A stretch of 64,000 bases of DNA from contig NZ_FOLS01000031.1 of assembly GCF_900112375.1 (NCBI RefSeq), positions 1 to 64,000 on the forward strand. Reading direction: 5' to 3'. Positions 45,619 to 54,877 of the stretch are shown here, one piece after another. Origin of the DNA: Pseudomonas citronellolis (GTDB lineage Bacteria > Pseudomonadota > Gammaproteobacteria > Pseudomonadales > Pseudomonadaceae). The translations under genes were made by a program, and so were the position numbers. Each line of letters begins with the position of its first letter. Positions within the stretch are counted from its first letter, which is position 1. Under the pieces are notes generated by a model that was not told where the DNA came from, did not search any database, and saw nothing but the letters and a program-made list of their open reading frames with translations.

Positions 45619-46383
45619 TCACTTCTTAGTCTGTCCATTTGTTTCGAGCAGCCCCTTGAGCAGGTCGATGGGCATGGGGAAGACGATGGTGGAGTTCTTG
45701 TCGCCGGCGATGCTGCCCAGCGTCTGCATGTAGCGCAGCTGCATGGCGCCAGGCTCGCGGGAGAGCATCTGCGCGGCCTGCATCAGCTTCTCCGAGGCCT
45801 GCAGCTCGCCCTCGGCATGGATCACCTTGGCCCGCCGCTCGCGCTCGGCCTCGGCCTGGCGGGCGATGGCGCGGACCATGGACTCGTTGAGGTCGACGTG
45901 CTTGATCTCGACGTTGGCCACCTTGATGCCCCAGGCGTCGGTCTGCGCGTCCAGCACCTTCTGGATGTCCAGGTTCAGGCGCTCGCGCTCGGCCAGCATC
46001 TCGTCCAGCTCGTGCTTGCCGAGCACCGCGCGCAGCGTGGTCTGGGCCAGCTGGCTGGTGGCGGCGAGGAAGTTCTCCACCTGGATGATGGCCTTCTGCG
46101 GGTCGAGCACGCGGAAGTACACCACCGCGTTGACCTTCACCGAGACGTTGTCGCGGGAGATCACGTCCTGCGGCGGCACGTCGAGCACCACGGTGCGCAG
46201 GTCGACGCGGACCATCTGCTGCACTACCGGGATCACCAGCACGAGGCCGGGGCCCTTGACCTTCCAGAAGCGGCCGAGCTGGAACACCACCCCGCGTTCG
46301 TATTCGCGCAGGATGCGCAGGGCGCTGACCACCAGCATCAGCAGCAGGACCAGCGCCACCAGCAGTCCGAAGGGAATACCCAT
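45619..46383 (-). CDS. Slipin (stomatin/prohibitin family)
   Basis: A 254-residue SPFH protein. One N-terminal membrane helix (2-22, [21 protein letters not shown]) is followed by the SPFH domain ([41 protein letters not shown]) and a helical C-terminal part rich in [12 protein letters not shown]. Slipins form membrane scaffolds or rings. It is coupled to the upstream NfeD gene by TGATG overlap (1 base), the conserved slipin-NfeD pair in which the protease cleaves the slipin C-terminus. Confidence 0.93.
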   Translation of the reverse strand: MGIPFGLLVALVLLLMLVVSALRILREYERGVVFQLGRFWKVKGPGLVLVIPVVQQMVRVDLRTVVLDVPPQDVISRDNVSVKVNAVVYFRVLDPQKAIIQVENFLAATSQLAQTTLRAVLGKHELDEMLAERERLNLDIQKVLDAQTDAWGIKVANVEIKHVDLNESMVRAIARQAEAERERRAKVIHAEGELQASEKLMQAAQMLSREPGAMQLRYMQTLGSIAGDKNSTIVFPMPIDLLKGLLETNGQTKK

Positions 46384-47729
46384 CAGTCACCTCCCGATTC
46401 GTCGTCGGCCGCCACCTCCAGGCGCAGGCCGTCGCGCGCCAGCACCTTGACCCGCTGGCCGGCGCGCAGGGTCCGGGCGCAGCGGACCTGCCACTGTTCG
46501 CCCTGCAGTTGTACCCAGCCGGCGTGGGCATCCCCGTCGGCCACCGCGTCCACGGTCGCCAGGCTGCCCACCAGGCCGGCCGCGCCGCTGACCACCTGGC
46601 GCTGCCGGCTCTTCATGGCCACGCCCAGCACCCCGGCGATGAACAGCGCGCTGACCGTGGCCACGCCGACGATCAGCCCCAGGGGAATGCCGAAGCCCGG
46701 CGCGTCGGTGTCCAGCAGGATCAGCCCGCCGATCACGAAGGCGGCGATGCCGCCGATGCCCAGGCTGCCGTAGCTGGGCACGAAGGCCTCGGCGGCCATG
46801 AAGGCCAGGCCGAGGACGATCAACGCCACCCCCGCATAGTTCACCGGCAGCAGCTGCATGGCGTAGAGCCCGAGCAGCAGGCAGATGCCGCCGAGCACGC
46901 CGGGCAGCGCAAGGCCAGGGTTGGCGAATTCGAAGATCAGCCCGTACACGCCGATCATCAGCAACAGCAGCGCCACGCTGGGGTCGGTGATCACCGCCAG
47001 CAGGCGGGTGCGCCAGTCGGGCTGGCGCTCGACCCAGGCGAGGCCGGCGCTGTGGATGCTCAGCGCCTGTCCAGCCACCTGCACCTTGCGCCCATCGATG
47101 GCGCGCAGCAACTGGTCGAGGTTGCCGGCCTGCAGGTCGACGACCTTCTGCTTCACGGCTTCTTCGGCGGACAGGCTGACCGCCTCGCGCACCGCGCGCT
47201 CGGCCCACTCGGCGTTGCGCCCGCGCAGCTGCGCCAGGCCGCGGATGTAGGCCGCCGCGTCGTTGACCTGCTTGCGCTTGAGGGTGTCCTCCTCGCTGAC
47301 GGCTGGCTTGCCGTCCTTGCCCTGCGGCTTTTCCGGGGCGCCGGGCGCGCCGATCTGCACCGGGGTGGCGGCGCCAAGGTTGGTGCCCGGGGCCATGGCG
47401 GCAAGGTGGCAGGCATAGAGGATGTAGGTGCCGGCGCTGGCCGCCCGCGCGCCGCCGGGAGCGACATAGCCGACCACGGGGATGGGGCTGGTGAGGATCG
47501 CCTTGACGATGTCGCGCATGGCGCTGTCCAGCCCGCCGGGGGTGTCCATGCGCAGCACCACCAGAGGCGCGCCCTCGTCCACGGCACGCTGCAGGCCGCG
47601 CACCACGTAGTCGGAAGTCGCCGGGCCGATGGCCCCGTCCACCGTCAGCACCACCGCCGGCGAGGCCGCCAGCGCCCCGGCCGCGAACAGCAGCAGGAGC
47701 AAAGCGCAGCGGCGAATCAGCGTGAGCAT
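46383..47729 (-). CDS. NfeD-family membrane serine protease
   Basis: 448 residues. A signal sequence (1-22) precedes a ClpP-class protease domain (25-220, with [12 protein letters not shown] and the catalytic Ser region [12 protein letters not shown]). Five or so membrane helices follow (260-385), then a C-terminal NfeD OB domain (395-448). This is the long, full-length NfeD form (the 1510-N type) that cleaves stomatin-like slipins. It is the first gene of the pair; its start faces a repeat-rich gap. Confidence 0.93.
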   Translation of the reverse strand: MLTLIRRCALLLLLFAAGALAASPAVVLTVDGAIGPATSDYVVRGLQRAVDEGAPLVVLRMDTPGGLDSAMRDIVKAILTSPIPVVGYVAPGGARAASAGTYILYACHLAAMAPGTNLGAATPVQIGAPGAPEKPQGKDGKPAVSEEDTLKRKQVNDAAAYIRGLAQLRGRNAEWAERAVREAVSLSAEEAVKQKVVDLQAGNLDQLLRAIDGRKVQVAGQALSIHSAGLAWVERQPDWRTRLLAVITDPSVALLLLMIGVYGLIFEFANPGLALPGVLGGICLLLGLYAMQLLPVNYAGVALIVLGLAFMAAEAFVPSYGSLGIGGIAAFVIGGLILLDTDAPGFGIPLGLIVGVATVSALFIAGVLGVAMKSRQRQVVSGAAGLVGSLATVDAVADGDAHAGWVQLQGEQWQVRCARTLRAGQRVKVLARDGLRLEVAADDESGGD

Positions 47730-47937
47730 GGCACGCCTCCCCGGCCAGGACCGAAGCGGCGCCGCAGGCGAATGAAGGGGCGGCGCCTTTCTACAGCATA
47801 GTCCTCTGCCCTGGGATGCCCGTGGAGGGGTGTTGCAGGGTGTTTTGCGGGAGAACTCCTAGCCGGATTCTCGTAGGAGCGAGCTTGCTCGCGAATGGAA
47901 CTCCCCGGCGATTCCGCTGCCCTGGCTTGGCTCCGCT

Positions 47938-48108
47938 CCCTCTCCCTAACCCTCGGCTGCGCGCCCCGCCCTGAAGGGAGAGGGGACCGTTCGGAGTGCG
48001 CTGATGTTTCGGCGTTAGCCGGCTAGCACAGGGACTACCGGCTGAAACCAAGCCTTCTCTCGGCACGGACTAGCCCCCTCTCCCTCTGGGAGAGGGCTGG
48101 GGTGAGGG
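47938..48108. mobile_element. MITE-like composite repeat, copy D
   Basis: 171 bp with the shared ends and inner dyads. It includes GGCTGCGCGCCCCGCC just inside the left end, as in copy C. Confidence 0.72.
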
Positions 48109-48150
48109 ATGCGGAGGAGCACCTGTCTCGCAGGCTGCGCCGAGGCGCTC

Positions 48151-48222
48151 TTCGTAGGAGCGAGCTTGCTCGCGAATGAGCCCCCGCAGCGGAGTCTGTT
48201 CGCGAGCAAGCTCGCTCCTACG
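48151..48222. repeat. REP pair (family 1)
   Basis: Inverted REP units around AGCCCCCGCAGCGGAGTCTG, between the MITE-like copy D and maeB. Confidence 0.88.
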
Positions 48223-48295
48223 GAAAGCCATGCTCGCCCGGATGTAGGAGCGGACTCCGTCCGCGATTCATTCGCCCCGCGCCGACATACAAACG

Positions 48296-48330
48296 AAAAC
48301 GCCGTTCCCCCCTCACGGAAGAAACGGCGC
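48296..48330 (-). terminator. maeB terminator
   Basis: CGCCGTT (48300-48306) pairs with AACGGCG (48323-48329). On the minus strand the stem is followed by TTTTCGTTTG. It lies 38 nt after the maeB stop. Confidence 0.8.
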
Positions 48331-48367
48331 TTTTGCCTTCGGCCTCAAGCCGAAGAGAGCGGCCCGG

Positions 48368-49636
48368 TCAGCCCTTGAACACGTCTTCCACCGACTGCAG
48401 CGGATAGTGCTTCGGATACGGCAGGGTAGCCACGCCGCTCTCGATGGCGGCCTTGGCCACGGCATCGGAGACCACGGTGATCAGGCGCTTGTCCATGGGT
48501 TTCGGGATGATGTACTCGCGGCCGAACTCCAGGGACGACACGCCGTAGGCCTCGCACACGTCCTTGGGCACCGGCTCCTTGGCCAGGTTGCGCAGGGCCA
48601 GGGCGGCGGCGATCTTCATCTCTTCGTTGATGCGGGTGGCGCGCACGTCCAGGGCACCGCGGAAGATGAAGGGGAAGCCGAGCACGTTGTTCACCTGGTT
48701 CGGGTAGTCCGAACGACCGGTGGCCATGATCACGTCGTTGCGGGTGGCGTGGGCCAGTTCCGGCTTGATCTCCGGGTCCGGGTTGGAGCAGGCGAAGACG
48801 ATCGGGTTCGGCGCCATGCGCTTGAGGTCGTCGGCGCTGAGCAGGTTGGCGCCGGACAGGCCGACGAACACGTCGGCGCCTTCCAGGGCGTCGGCCAGGG
48901 TGCGCTTGTCGGTCTCGGTGGCGAACACCGCCTTGTACTGGTTCAGGTCGGTGCGGCCGGCGTGGATCACGCCCTGGCGGTCGATCATGTAGATGTTCTC
49001 GACCTTGGCGCCCATGCTCACCAGCAGCTTCATGCAGGAGATGGCGGCGGCGCCGGCGCCCAGGCAGACGATCTTCGCGCTTTCCAGGTTCTTGCCGGCG
49101 ATTTCCAGGGCGTTGAGCATGCCGGCGGCGGTGACGATGGCGGTGCCGTGCTGGTCATCGTGGAATACCGGGATGTCGCACTGCTCGATCAGCGCGCGCT
49201 CGATCTCGAAGCACTCCGGCGCCTTGATGTCTTCCAGGTTGATGCCGCCGAAGGTGATGGAGATGCGCTTGACGGTGTCGATGAAGGCCTGCGGGCTCTC
49301 GGCGTCGACCTCGATGTCGAACACGTCGATGCCGGCGAAGCGCTTGAACAGCACGCCCTTGCCTTCCATGACCGGCTTGGAGGCCAGCGGGCCGAGGTTG
49401 CCCAGGCCGAGGATGGCGGTGCCGTCGGAGATCACCGCGACCAGGTTGCCCTTGCCGGTGTACTTGTAGGCCAGTTCGGCGTCACGGGCGATCTCGCGGA
49501 CCGGCTCGGCCACGCCCGGGCTGTAGGCCAGCGACAGGTCGCGGGCGGTGACGGTCGGCTTGGTCAGCTCGACGCTGAGTTTCCCGGGGCGGGGTTGCGC
49601 GTGATATTCGAGGGCAGCGGTCTTGAGATCAGACAT
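48368..49636 (-). CDS. maeB: Malic enzyme, short form
   Basis: Decarboxylates malate to pyruvate with reduction of NAD(P). The 422-residue protein has the malic N-terminal domain ([13 protein letters not shown]) and the NAD-binding motif [13 protein letters not shown] with [12 protein letters not shown] before it. Unlike E. coli MaeB (about 759 residues) it has no C-terminal phosphotransacetylase-like domain. It starts at ATG 49636; the GTG three codons earlier lies within the RBS region. With glcB it balances C4 acids during growth on acetate or fatty acids. A promoter is seen upstream (TTGACA 49730-49735, TATCTT 49709-49714). Confidence 0.94.
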   Translation of the reverse strand: MSDLKTAALEYHAQPRPGKLSVELTKPTVTARDLSLAYSPGVAEPVREIARDAELAYKYTGKGNLVAVISDGTAILGLGNLGPLASKPVMEGKGVLFKRFAGIDVFDIEVDAESPQAFIDTVKRISITFGGINLEDIKAPECFEIERALIEQCDIPVFHDDQHGTAIVTAAGMLNALEIAGKNLESAKIVCLGAGAAAISCMKLLVSMGAKVENIYMIDRQGVIHAGRTDLNQYKAVFATETDKRTLADALEGADVFVGLSGANLLSADDLKRMAPNPIVFACSNPDPEIKPELAHATRNDVIMATGRSDYPNQVNNVLGFPFIFRGALDVRATRINEEMKIAAALALRNLAKEPVPKDVCEAYGVSSLEFGREYIIPKPMDKRLITVVSDAVAKAAIESGVATLPYPKHYPLQSVEDVFKG

Positions 49637-49708
49637 TTTTGGCACTTCCGCTTTATTGCTTGTTGGACAGACGGGCGACCGAGCATACGCGGGAAGAAAG
49701 CGCCTGCC

Positions 49709-49735
49709 AAGATAGCTTCAGGGCTGCGGTGTCAA
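49709..49735 (-). promoter_or_regulatory. Putative maeB promoter
   Basis: Minus strand TTGACA (49730-49735), 15-bp spacer, TATCTT (49709-49714). Spacing is short by about 2 bp. The -35 lies just before the stop codon of the M48 gene. Confidence 0.5.
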
Positions 49736-49740
49736 TGCTG

Positions 49741-51192
49741 CTAACGCACGATTTTCAACCATTCCCCGGGTTTTGGCTGACCAGTTGGATACAAATCATT
49801 GAGCAATCGTATACGAGAAATCGCGTCAGATTCCGGCTCGTTTCCGCCCTTTGCCAGCTGTTCCAGGCTTTGCCCGGCCTTCGCCTGGACCAGTTGCAGG
49901 CGCCGCGGCTCGGCCAGTTTCCGTTCGTCGGCGCGCAGCGGGCGGAAACTGCGGATCACCGAGAGGAACTCGGCGTCGCGGCTTTCCAGCGAGGCGCGGC
50001 CTTTGACCACACCCACGAACAGGTAGGCGCCCTGGTCCTTGTAGATCACCGCCACGCGCCGCGCGGGCGAACCGGGGATCACCGCGGCGGCGCCCTTCAG
50101 GCCGGCCTGGTTCAGTTCCTGCTCGTCGGCCAGGCGGCCGCCGGCGCCCTTGCGCAGGTATTCCAGCGGGCTCAGCTGGCCGTCGCGCGGCACCAGCTTC
50201 ATGCCGATGTAGGCCTGCTGGTCCTCGGGGTAGCCGATCAGCGCGGTGGGCTGGTTGAGCATGCCCCAGCCCCTGGGATAGCTGAGGGTGAAGCCCAGCT
50301 CGCCGTGGTAGAAGCTTTGCCCGCGGCGGATGCCGGACTCGGCGGAATCGCCGAAGGGCATGCCGTCGATGGCCTTCAGGTAGCGGTCGCGGCCGACCTC
50401 CTGCTGGCCGCCGGCCAGGGCCTGGGCCGGGCCCAGCACCTCCTGCAGGCGCCGGTCGTTGTCCGGGTGGGTGTCGAACAAGCCGTGATACCCCACCGGC
50501 TGCACCGCCTCGCCCTTGGCCTGGGCGACCTGGCGGGCGTAGTCCTCCTGGTTCTTCAGCACCCGCACCACCTGGATCATCGCCTTGGGGTCATAGCCGG
50601 CGCGGGCCAGGTACTTGGCGCCCAGGCCGTCGGCCTGCAGCTCCATGTCGCGGCCGTAGCCGCGCACCACGGCGGTGCCGAGGACGTTGGTGAGGTCGCC
50701 GGCGGCGCTGACCCCGGTGCCGATGGCCACGGCCGCGCCGAGCACGTTCCAGGCGCTGGCCTGGCTCTGCTGGCGCACGCTGTGGCGGGCGGTGACGTGG
50801 CCGATCTCGTGGCCCAGCACCGCGGCCAGCTCAGCTTCGGAATTGAGGTAGGCCATCAGCCCGCGGTGGATGTAGATGTAGCCGCCGGGCAGGGCGAAGG
50901 CATTGATGTCGGGGCTGTCGACCACGGTGAAGCGGTACTGCAGGGTGGGCCGGTCGCCGACCCGGGCGACGCGCTCGCCCACCTGCTGCACGTAGGCCTG
51001 GAGCTTCTCGTCGGCGTAGCGCGGGTACTGCTTGGCCGCCTCCTGGCTGGCCTGGCGGCCGAGGGCCAGCTCGTCCTGCTCGCTCATGGTGACGAAGTCG
51101 GTCTCGCCGGTGGCGGGGTTGACCGCGCAGCCGCCCAGCACGCCGCTCAGGGCGAACAGGCAGGTGAGCAACAGCATCCTTGTCTTGGTCAT
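49741..51192 (-). CDS. M48-family metalloprotease lipoprotein
   Basis: 483 residues. The lipoprotein signal ends at LGGC (Cys22). The peptidase M48 domain has HEIGH at 128-132 and the third ligand in the ELQADGLG block near 181. A C-terminal region of about 200 residues (from about 290, YHGELGFTLSYPRGWGML) and a LysM-like tail (about 435-483, QSLEQLAKGG) are present. This is the BepA-like outer-membrane quality-control protease class. It shares the strand with the nuclease gene, overlapping it by 4 bp. Confidence 0.92.
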   Translation of the reverse strand: MTKTRMLLLTCLFALSGVLGGCAVNPATGETDFVTMSEQDELALGRQASQEAAKQYPRYADEKLQAYVQQVGERVARVGDRPTLQYRFTVVDSPDINAFALPGGYIYIHRGLMAYLNSEAELAAVLGHEIGHVTARHSVRQQSQASAWNVLGAAVAIGTGVSAAGDLTNVLGTAVVRGYGRDMELQADGLGAKYLARAGYDPKAMIQVVRVLKNQEDYARQVAQAKGEAVQPVGYHGLFDTHPDNDRRLQEVLGPAQALAGGQQEVGRDRYLKAIDGMPFGDSAESGIRRGQSFYHGELGFTLSYPRGWGMLNQPTALIGYPEDQQAYIGMKLVPRDGQLSPLEYLRKGAGGRLADEQELNQAGLKGAAAVIPGSPARRVAVIYKDQGAYLFVGVVKGRASLESRDAEFLSVIRSFRPLRADERKLAEPRRLQLVQAKAGQSLEQLAKGGNEPESDAISRIRLLNDLYPTGQPKPGEWLKIVR

Positions 51193-51995
51193 GGCAGCAG
51201 CTCCAGCATGGCCGGGTCGGTGATGGGCAGCATCCAGCGTGCCTGCCCCGGTTTCACGGCGCCGCGCGCGGAGCGGTCGATCACCCAGCCGCGCGCTTCC
51301 AGGGTGCGCCCGGGCAGCGCCTCCAGCGTGCGCTTATCGAACGCTTTCAACAGCTTAGGCTCGATCCGCAGTACCAGCGAACCGTCCATCTCCAGCCACA
51401 GGCCACCGCGGTTGCGCTGCACCTGGGCGACGCGCCCGCGGACGATGGCGAAGCCGCTCTGGCGCAGGCTTTGCGCGTCCTGCACCGGTGGGCGTTTCCA
51501 CAGGCCACGGCCGGCCTTGCGCGCCTCGCGCTCGGCAGCCTGCTGGCAGGCGGTCAGCTCGGTGTTGGGCGCCACCGCCACCAGGTAGCCCAGGCCCTCG
51601 GCCAGCAGTTGCGCCTCGATGTTGCGCCCCTGGCGGTCGTACAGGTGCGCCAGGGTGCGGCCGTAATGGTCCTTGGCCTGGCGTCCGAGCTGCAACCCTA
51701 ATTCGCCGTCGTTGGCCGCCACCAGCGCCTGCAGGCGTTGCCGCGCGGCCTCGGCGAAGGGCTCGGTGCTGCGCCCGCCGTGGGCCAGTTCCGGGGCGTT
51801 GACGCCGATCAGGCGCACGTTGCGGCCATCGGCCAGCTTCAGGGTGTCGCCATCCACCACCCGCGCCACGCGCACCGTGCCGGCGCCGCTGGGCGCCGGG
51901 CAGGACGCCGCCAGGGCCGGTGCGCCCAGGCAAATCGCGAGCACAAAAAAGGCGCCCCGCAGGGGCGCCTTTTTCAGCAGATCGGGAAAGGCCAT
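51189..51995 (-). CDS. Exported thermonuclease-like (SNase-fold) nuclease
   Basis: 268 residues. The signal peptide has n-region FPDLLKKAPLRG and core AFFVLAICLGAPALAA. The SNase domain follows, with VVDGDTLKLADGRNVRLIGVNAPE and AKDHYGRTLAHLYD, matching the staphylococcal nuclease active-site Asp/Arg/Glu pattern. The first 20 codons coincide with the rpmE terminator hairpin (51945-51974), so the hairpin encodes part of the signal sequence. A GTG at 51944 would avoid that but would delete the charged n-region. ATG 51995 is therefore preferred. Confidence 0.85.
   Translation of the reverse strand: MAFPDLLKKAPLRGAFFVLAICLGAPALAASCPAPSGAGTVRVARVVDGDTLKLADGRNVRLIGVNAPELAHGGRSTEPFAEAARQRLQALVAANDGELGLQLGRQAKDHYGRTLAHLYDRQGRNIEAQLLAEGLGYLVAVAPNTELTACQQAAEREARKAGRGLWKRPPVQDAQSLRQSGFAIVRGRVAQVQRNRGGLWLEMDGSLVLRIEPKLLKAFDKRTLEALPGRTLEARGWVIDRSARGAVKPGQARWMLPITDPAMLELLP
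51945..51974 (-). terminator. rpmE terminator embedded in the nuclease gene
   Basis: AGGCGCCCC-GCA-GGGGCGCCT with flanking A6 and T5 runs gives a 13-bp stem reading either way. It begins 45 nt after the rpmE stop and lies wholly inside codons 8-17 of the nuclease gene. Confidence 0.85.
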
Positions 51996-52018
51996 CAGGG
52001 CTTTTCCGGAAATCGCTC

Positions 52019-52234
52019 TTACTTCTTGCCGCCGAACATGGCGAAACGCTGGTTGAAGCGATCGATACGGCCGCCGGTGTCCACGACTTTCTGCTTGCCG
52101 GTGTAGAACGGGTGGCACTCGGAGCAGACGTCCAGGTGGATGCCTTTGCACAGGGTCGAACGGGTCTTGATCACGTTGCCGCAGCTGCAGGTGGCTTCGA
52201 TTTCTTCGTACGCGGGATGGATTTCCGGTTTCAT
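52019..52234 (-). CDS. rpmE: 50S ribosomal protein L31, zinc form
   Basis: 71 residues, [14 protein letters not shown] start. Cysteines at 16, 18, 37 and 40 (CSC...CSEC) form the zinc-binding type. Zinc-type L31 proteins are replaced by a cysteine-free paralogue (ykgM type) under zinc limitation in many bacteria; no such paralogue is here. AGAGGAAG precedes the ATG. It is divergent from priA. Confidence 0.97.
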   Translation of the reverse strand: MKPEIHPAYEEIEATCSCGNVIKTRSTLCKGIHLDVCSECHPFYTGKQKVVDTGGRIDRFNQRFAMFGGKK

Positions 52235-52453
52235 GATGTCTTCCTCTGGTTGGTGTGCCGCCACCCAGTCTCTGGCAGAAGCCGAGCCACGGCCTTCGAG
52301 GACCGCGGGCGGGATCTTTACCGGGCACCGCACGCAAATTAAGGGCGTGGATCATACCAGAGACTTCCGCCAGCGCAAGTCGGGGCGCCGACCGACCGTC
52401 GCCGCGGCCCGTGCTAAGATCGCCGCCTCACGACGCCCCGGAAAGCCCACAGC

Positions 52454-54673
52454 GTGCCCCGACCCAGCATCCTGCGCCTCGCCCTGCCCTCGCCGCTGCG
52501 CCGCCTGTTCGACTACCTGCCGCCGCGCGGGCTCGACCCCAGCCGCCTGCAGCCCGGCGTGCGCCTGCGCGTGCCCTTCGGCCGCCGCGAGATCGTCGGC
52601 GTGCTGGTGGAGCTGGCGGACACCTCGGAAGTGCCCGAGGACAAGCTGCGCCCGGCGCTGGCCGTGCTCGACCGCGAGCCGCCGATGCCGGCGCACCTGC
52701 TGGAGCTGTGCCGCTGGACCGCGCAGTACTACCAGCACAGCCTCGGCGACACCCTGTCCTGGGCGCTGCCCAACCTGCTGCGCCAGGGCGAGCCGGCCGA
52801 GGCGCGGGTGCAGCGCTTCTGGCTGGCCGTCCCCGGCGCGCGCCTGGACGACCCGCGCCTGGCCCGTGCGCCGCGCCAGCGCCAGGCCCTGCAGACGCTG
52901 CAGCAGCACCCCCACGGCGTGCTCCACGAGCTGCTGAGCCAGCTGGACATCAACAAGGACAGCCTCGACCTGCTGGTGGAAAAGGGCCTGGCCACGCTGG
53001 AGAGCCGCCGCCACGTGCCGGCGGAACACCACGGCGGCTGGCTGGCCCAGGCCGAGCTGCCGCTCAACGCTGAGCAGCGCGCCGCCTGCGAAGCGGTGCG
53101 CGCTGGCTTCGGCGCCTTCCACAGCTACCTGCTGGCCGGCGTCACCGGCAGCGGCAAGACCGAGGTCTACCTGCAGCTGATCCACCAGGTGCTGGAGGCC
53201 GGCAAGCAGGCGCTGGTGCTGATCCCGGAGATCAACCTCGGCCCGCAGACGCTGAGCCGCTTCGAGCGCCGCTTCAACGCGCGCATCGCCCTGCTGCACT
53301 CGGCGCTGACCGACCGCGAGCGCCTGGACGCCTGGCTGGCCGCCCGCGACGGCGAGGCCGACATCGTCATCGGCACCCGCTCGGCGCTGTTCACCCCGCT
53401 GAAGAACCCCGGGCTGATCATCATCGACGAGGAGCACGACGCCTCCTATAAACAGCAGGAAGGCCTGCGCTACCACGCCCGCGACCTGGCCCTGGTGCGC
53501 GCGCGCCTGGAGAAGGTGCCGATCCTGCTCGGCTCGGCCACGCCCTCGCTGGAAAGCCTGCACAACGCCGCCAGCGGCCGCTATGGCCTGCTGCGCCTGA
53601 CGCAGCGCGCCGGCGGCGCCCAGGCGCCGAAGTTCCAGCGCCTGGACGTGAAGAGCCTGCCGCTGGACGCCGGCCTGTCGATGCCGCTGCAGCGCGCCAT
53701 CGGCGAAACCCTCGGCGCCGGCCAGCAAGTGCTGGTGTACCTGAACCGCCGCGGCTTCGCCCCGACCCTGCTGTGCCACGACTGCGGCTGGATCAGCCAG
53801 TGCCCGCGCTGCGATGCGCGCATGACGCTGCACCAGGGCTCCGGCGAGCTGCGCTGCCATCACTGCGACCACCGCGAGCGCCCACCGCGCCAGTGCCCCA
53901 AGTGCGGCCAACTGGACCTGCGCCCGGTCGGCGCCGGCACCGAACGCGCCGAGGAGCGCCTGCGCATCCTCTTCCCCGACTACCCGGTGCTGCGCATCGA
54001 CCGCGACAGCACCTCGCGCAAGCACGCCATGCGCGACCTGTTCGCCACCATCAACAAGGGCGAGCCGTGCATCCTGGTCGGCACCCAGATGCTCGCCAAG
54101 GGTCACCACTTCCCGCGCGTCACCCTGGTGGCCATCCTCGACGCCGACGGCGGGCTGTTCTCCGCCGACTTCCGCGCCAGCGAACGCATGGCCCAGCAGA
54201 TCGTCCAGGTCGCCGGCCGCGCCGGGCGCGCCGAGGAGCCCGGCCGGGTGCTGATCCAGACGCACCTGGCCGACCACCCGCTGCTGGTGCAACTCACCGA
54301 GCAGGGCTACTTCGCCTTCGCCGACCAGGCCCTGGCCGAGCGCCGCGCCGCCGGCCTGCCGCCGTTCTGCCACCTGGCCCTGCTGCGCGCCGAGGCGCAC
54401 AAGCCGGGCCAGGCCGAAGGCTTCCTCGAAGAAGCCTGCGCCGAAGCCGAGCGCCTGCAGGCGCAACTGGGCAGCGACGTCGAGCTGCTCGGCCCGGTGC
54501 CGGCGCCCATGGAACGCCGCGCCGGCCGCTTCCGCGCCCAGCTGCTGCTGATGAGCAGCGCCCGCGTGCCGCTGCACCGCCTGCTGTCGTGCTGGCTGCC
54601 GATCCTCGAAAGCATGCCCGGCGGGCGCCAGGTGCGCTGGTCGCTGGACGTCGATCCGATCGATCTGTTCTAG
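52454..54673 (+). CDS. priA: Primosomal protein N' (replication restart helicase)
   Basis: 739 residues from a GTG start. The N-terminal DNA-binding domain is 1-200. Walker A GVTGSGKTE is at 229-237, and the DEEH box (IIIDEEHDASY) follows. The zinc-binding cysteines lie in the C-rich stretch CHDC, CPRC, CHHC and CPKC. PriA rebuilds replisomes at stalled forks. The length and motif order are normal for Pseudomonas. It is divergent from rpmE; the 219-bp gap has no striking element. Confidence 0.96.
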   Translation: MPRPSILRLALPSPLRRLFDYLPPRGLDPSRLQPGVRLRVPFGRREIVGVLVELADTSEVPEDKLRPALAVLDREPPMPAHLLELCRWTAQYYQHSLGDTLSWALPNLLRQGEPAEARVQRFWLAVPGARLDDPRLARAPRQRQALQTLQQHPHGVLHELLSQLDINKDSLDLLVEKGLATLESRRHVPAEHHGGWLAQAELPLNAEQRAACEAVRAGFGAFHSYLLAGVTGSGKTEVYLQLIHQVLEAGKQALVLIPEINLGPQTLSRFERRFNARIALLHSALTDRERLDAWLAARDGEADIVIGTRSALFTPLKNPGLIIIDEEHDASYKQQEGLRYHARDLALVRARLEKVPILLGSATPSLESLHNAASGRYGLLRLTQRAGGAQAPKFQRLDVKSLPLDAGLSMPLQRAIGETLGAGQQVLVYLNRRGFAPTLLCHDCGWISQCPRCDARMTLHQGSGELRCHHCDHRERPPRQCPKCGQLDLRPVGAGTERAEERLRILFPDYPVLRIDRDSTSRKHAMRDLFATINKGEPCILVGTQMLAKGHHFPRVTLVAILDADGGLFSADFRASERMAQQIVQVAGRAGRAEEPGRVLIQTHLADHPLLVQLTEQGYFAFADQALAERRAAGLPPFCHLALLRAEAHKPGQAEGFLEEACAEAERLQAQLGSDVELLGPVPAPMERRAGRFRAQLLLMSSARVPLHRLLSCWLPILESMPGGRQVRWSLDVDPIDLF

Positions 54674-54682
54674 AAGAGCGGC

Positions 54683-54780
54683 TGCAAGCTGCAAGCGACA
54701 GGCTGCAAAAAGCAAAAGCCGCGATGTGCCTGGGGCAAGTCAAGGCTCGATCGGGCTTTTGCTTGTAGCTTGCAGCTTTA
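54683..54780. repeat. Nested inverted repeat after priA
   Basis: Outer arms AGCTGCAAGC (54687-54696) and GCTTGCAGCT (54768-54777); inner arms AAGCAAAAGCC (54710-54720) and GGCTTTTGCTT (54754-54764). Both pairs are exact complements, giving one long hairpin with a 33-nt apex. It could terminate priA and insulate argS. Confidence 0.85.
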
Positions 54781-54877
54781 AACTTGCCGCTGCGCCCTCC
54801 GGGCGCCGATAATGCGCGGTTCTGAGCCAGATATGCGGTCGAGCGCCCCGAGTCGCGCGCGAGCACGGAGAAACGCC

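Larger units (their letters stand above)
47730..48367. other. Repeat-filled gap, probable rearrangement junction
   Basis: 640 bp with no gene: a REP unit (47871-47895), the fourth MITE-like copy (47938-48108), a REP pair (48151-48222), a partial REP variant (about 48244) and the maeB terminator. In remembered PAO1 order the genes on either side come from opposite arms of the chromosome. Confidence 0.75.

Noticed and set aside
52352-54715. Minus-strand open frame of 787 codons over priA
   Set aside because: Exact antisense of priA with low-complexity translation; shadow of codon bias.
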